Shown: positions 22,085-23,173 of the stretch, one piece after another
Layout of the letters: the number at the start of each line of letters is the position of its first letter
Numbering within the stretch: the first letter of the stretch is position 1
Origin: an uncultured Synergistaceae bacterium
Lineage (GTDB): Bacteria; Synergistota; Synergistia; Synergistales; Aminobacteriaceae
Direction: 5' to 3'
Assembly: GCA_937870605.1 (NCBI GenBank)
Contig: CALMZW010000080.1
Location: 1 to 23,173 of the forward strand
DNA: 23,173 nt
Position numbers and translations under genes: made by a program
The notes under the pieces: model-generated
Databases searched by the model: none
Told to the model about the DNA's origin: nothing
What the model saw: only the letters and a program-made list of their open reading frames with translations

Positions 22085-22558
22085 CTACGCGTCGTCCTTC
22101 CGGATCTTGATGACACTGTCGTCTCCGTCGTCCGGGGCGAGCGAAAACTCCAGGGACGGCAGCAGAAACGGCTTGTACGGCCCGAGATGGGTGATGTATT
22201 TCACGGCTTCGCGCAGCGCATCGTAGAGCATCGCGGGGCCGAGCGTCCCCACGGTGCGTCGCGTTGCTTCCCGCGAGCGTTCCTCTCCCTGCCACGCGAA
22301 GACGCCGACCGCGACAAGCGAGAATTCGTACAGGAACGTCGGCGTGTCGGGCGGGTTCTTCTCCGAATGGACGTCCACCTGGACGAGCCACTTCACGGGC
22401 GTTTCCTCGAGTTCTTCCGCCTTGACGGCGAAGTGTCCCATTCCGGGCGGTTTGAGCCCGGGGGCGACGTTCCCCGGAAAGGCGCGATACTCCATTGCCG
22501 GAAAAAAGACGTTCTCCATGCGAAGGTGACTGTTCTGCGGCCTGATGTTCAGTTCCAT
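22085..22558 (-). CDS. SecB-like export chaperone family protein
   Basis: 157-aa protein resembling SecB and SecB-like chaperones. The middle strand region (WLVQVDVHSEKN, then FLYEFSLVAVGVFAW) and the C-terminal helix region TLGPAMLYDALREAVKYIT with LGPYKPFLLPSLEFSL match the SecB pattern in which an LYP..RE.I helix precedes a PPL.LP-type strand. SecB keeps preproteins unfolded for SecA; diverged SecB-like proteins serve other partners, including toxin-antitoxin systems, though I see no toxin pair nearby. ATG at 22558 has AAGGAG (22567-22572, complementary) eight bases upstream. It lies 26 bases after the serine hydrolase gene and 45 before the M20 gene, so the three may be one transcript. 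Assignment is by pattern and length; I am moderately sure. Confidence 0.68.
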   Translation of the reverse strand: MELNIRPQNSHLRMENVFFPAMEYRAFPGNVAPGLKPPGMGHFAVKAEELEETPVKWLVQVDVHSEKNPPDTPTFLYEFSLVAVGVFAWQGEERSREATRRTVGTLGPAMLYDALREAVKYITHLGPYKPFLLPSLEFSLAPDDGDDSVIKIRKDDA

Positions 22559-22584
22559 GACGGATGCTCCTTCCTGTCGTCCGG

Positions 22585-23173
22585 TCAGGGGTTCTTCCGG
22601 AAGAACGCGCCGATGCCGTCCTTCTGCAGATCGTCGATGATCAGGGAGTCGGCGGCGCCGTTTCGCAGCGTGAAGCGAACGCGTCCCCCCTCGGGGTCGA
22701 AGTCCGGTACGCTCATCACGAACTCGTCACGGTCCCTGTGGCGGAAGACGAACCGGACCCGCGCCGGTCCCATCGTTCCCGTCAGGACGTCGCCCGAGGC
22801 GAGCAGCGTGACGCTCCCGAACACCGGATTGTCGTACGTTCCCTCGTAGACGTCGAGCGGCATCGGCGGCACCGGGGAATCGGGGAGGATGTCCCCGGCC
22901 GTCGACCGGGCCCTTCGCGCCTCGTCGAGCGCTTCCCTGTTCCAGTCGCGCAGCGGGGTCGTCCCGCAATAGAGGTCGACGAAGCGTTTCGCGATCGCCT
23001 CGGGCGCGGACGTATCCGAAAGATTCGTCAGCACGGTGATCCCGAGCCCGATCTCGGGTACGAGCATGACGACCGAGGAAATTCCGCTCGTCGCTCCGTT
23101 GTGCCAGAGAAGCGGGTACGGACGGTGCTCGCTCCGGACCCACCCCATGCAGTAGGAACCGGACGCGGCGATC
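22585..23173 (-). CDS. Serine beta-lactamase-like hydrolase (N-terminal part outside window)
   Basis: C-terminal portion of a class C beta-lactamase-family serine hydrolase. The frame is open to the right edge; in-frame residues before the first ATG at 23148 (IAASGSYCMGWV) fit the family's YGLGW motif, so the start lies outside. Within view, LLWHNGATSGISSVVMLVPEIGLGITVLTNLSD contains the third active-site motif, here HNG in place of KTG, as in esterase and D-aminopeptidase members. After about residue 100 comes a separate beta-rich C-terminal domain (VYEGTYDNPVFGSVTLL, then FRHRDRDEFVMSV) resembling DUF3471 domains. The nucleophile SxxK and the Y-x-N are outside the window. It stands directly upstream of the SecB-like gene. 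Substrate unknown; many relatives act on cell-wall or peptide esters. Confidence 0.85.
   Translation of the reverse strand, partial: IAASGSYCMGWVRSEHRPYPLLWHNGATSGISSVVMLVPEIGLGITVLTNLSDTSAPEAIAKRFVDLYCGTTPLRDWNREALDEARRARSTAGDILPDSPVPPMPLDVYEGTYDNPVFGSVTLLASGDVLTGTMGPARVRFVFRHRDRDEFVMSVPDFDPEGGRVRFTLRNGAADSLIIDDLQKDGIGAFFRKNP

Noticed and set aside
1..23173. Search for CRISPR arrays, tRNA/rRNA genes, transposases and attachment sites
   Set aside because: No spaced direct repeats, cloverleaf-like sequence, transposase motifs or flanking terminal repeats were noticed by eye; a covariance-model scan was not possible.

Overview
The window is about 23 kb of high-GC bacterial DNA. It is densely packed, with four-base stop/start overlaps and strong G/C preference at third codon positions. 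Gene content (two Dpp/Opp-type peptide importers, a RidA protein, a 2,4-diaminopentanoate-dehydrogenase-like enzyme, an aldehyde:ferredoxin-oxidoreductase relative and an M20 amidohydrolase) suggests an anaerobic amino-acid/peptide fermenter. A member of the Synergistota is my best guess, but that is inference from content and not a marker-gene result. No rRNA, tRNA, CRISPR array or insertion sequence was seen.

Layout: (1) 1-2385 (+), the tail of one peptide-transport operon: dppD (cut by the left edge), dppF and ridA, closed by a clear terminator. (2) 2558-5574 (+), four overlapping genes: a membrane protein with a soluble C-terminal domain, a DUF1848 protein with a C-terminal CX3CX2C motif, and two further small membrane proteins. 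No function is known for this set, and it is the best candidate here for an undescribed system. (3) 5588-7140: a possible minus-strand gene remnant, an FkbM-type methyltransferase (+), and a secreted NTF2-like protein (-). (4) 7141-13873: a diaminopentanoate-dehydrogenase-like gene (-) diverging from a complete dppB-C-D-F-A operon (+), with recognisable promoters for both directions. (5) 13965-19801: a GT-C-like DUF2298 'YYY' membrane protein translationally coupled to an FAD-dependent oxidoreductase (-), divergent from galE and a polyprenyl-phosphate-type family 2 glycosyltransferase (+). Together these look like a lipid-linked surface-glycan module. (6) 19843-20721 (+), a shortened aldehyde:ferredoxin-oxidoreductase-like protein that keeps the two ends of the family but lacks the metal-binding middle. 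(7) 20798-23172 (-), an M20 amidohydrolase, a SecB-like chaperone and a serine beta-lactamase-like hydrolase cut by the right edge.

How it fits together: the two peptide importers would feed oligopeptides to amino-acid fermentation. RidA would remove reactive enamines/imines arising from that metabolism, and the dehydrogenase and M20 hydrolase plausibly act on amino acids or their N-substituted derivatives. The glycan module and the unknown membrane operon appear to be cell-envelope functions.
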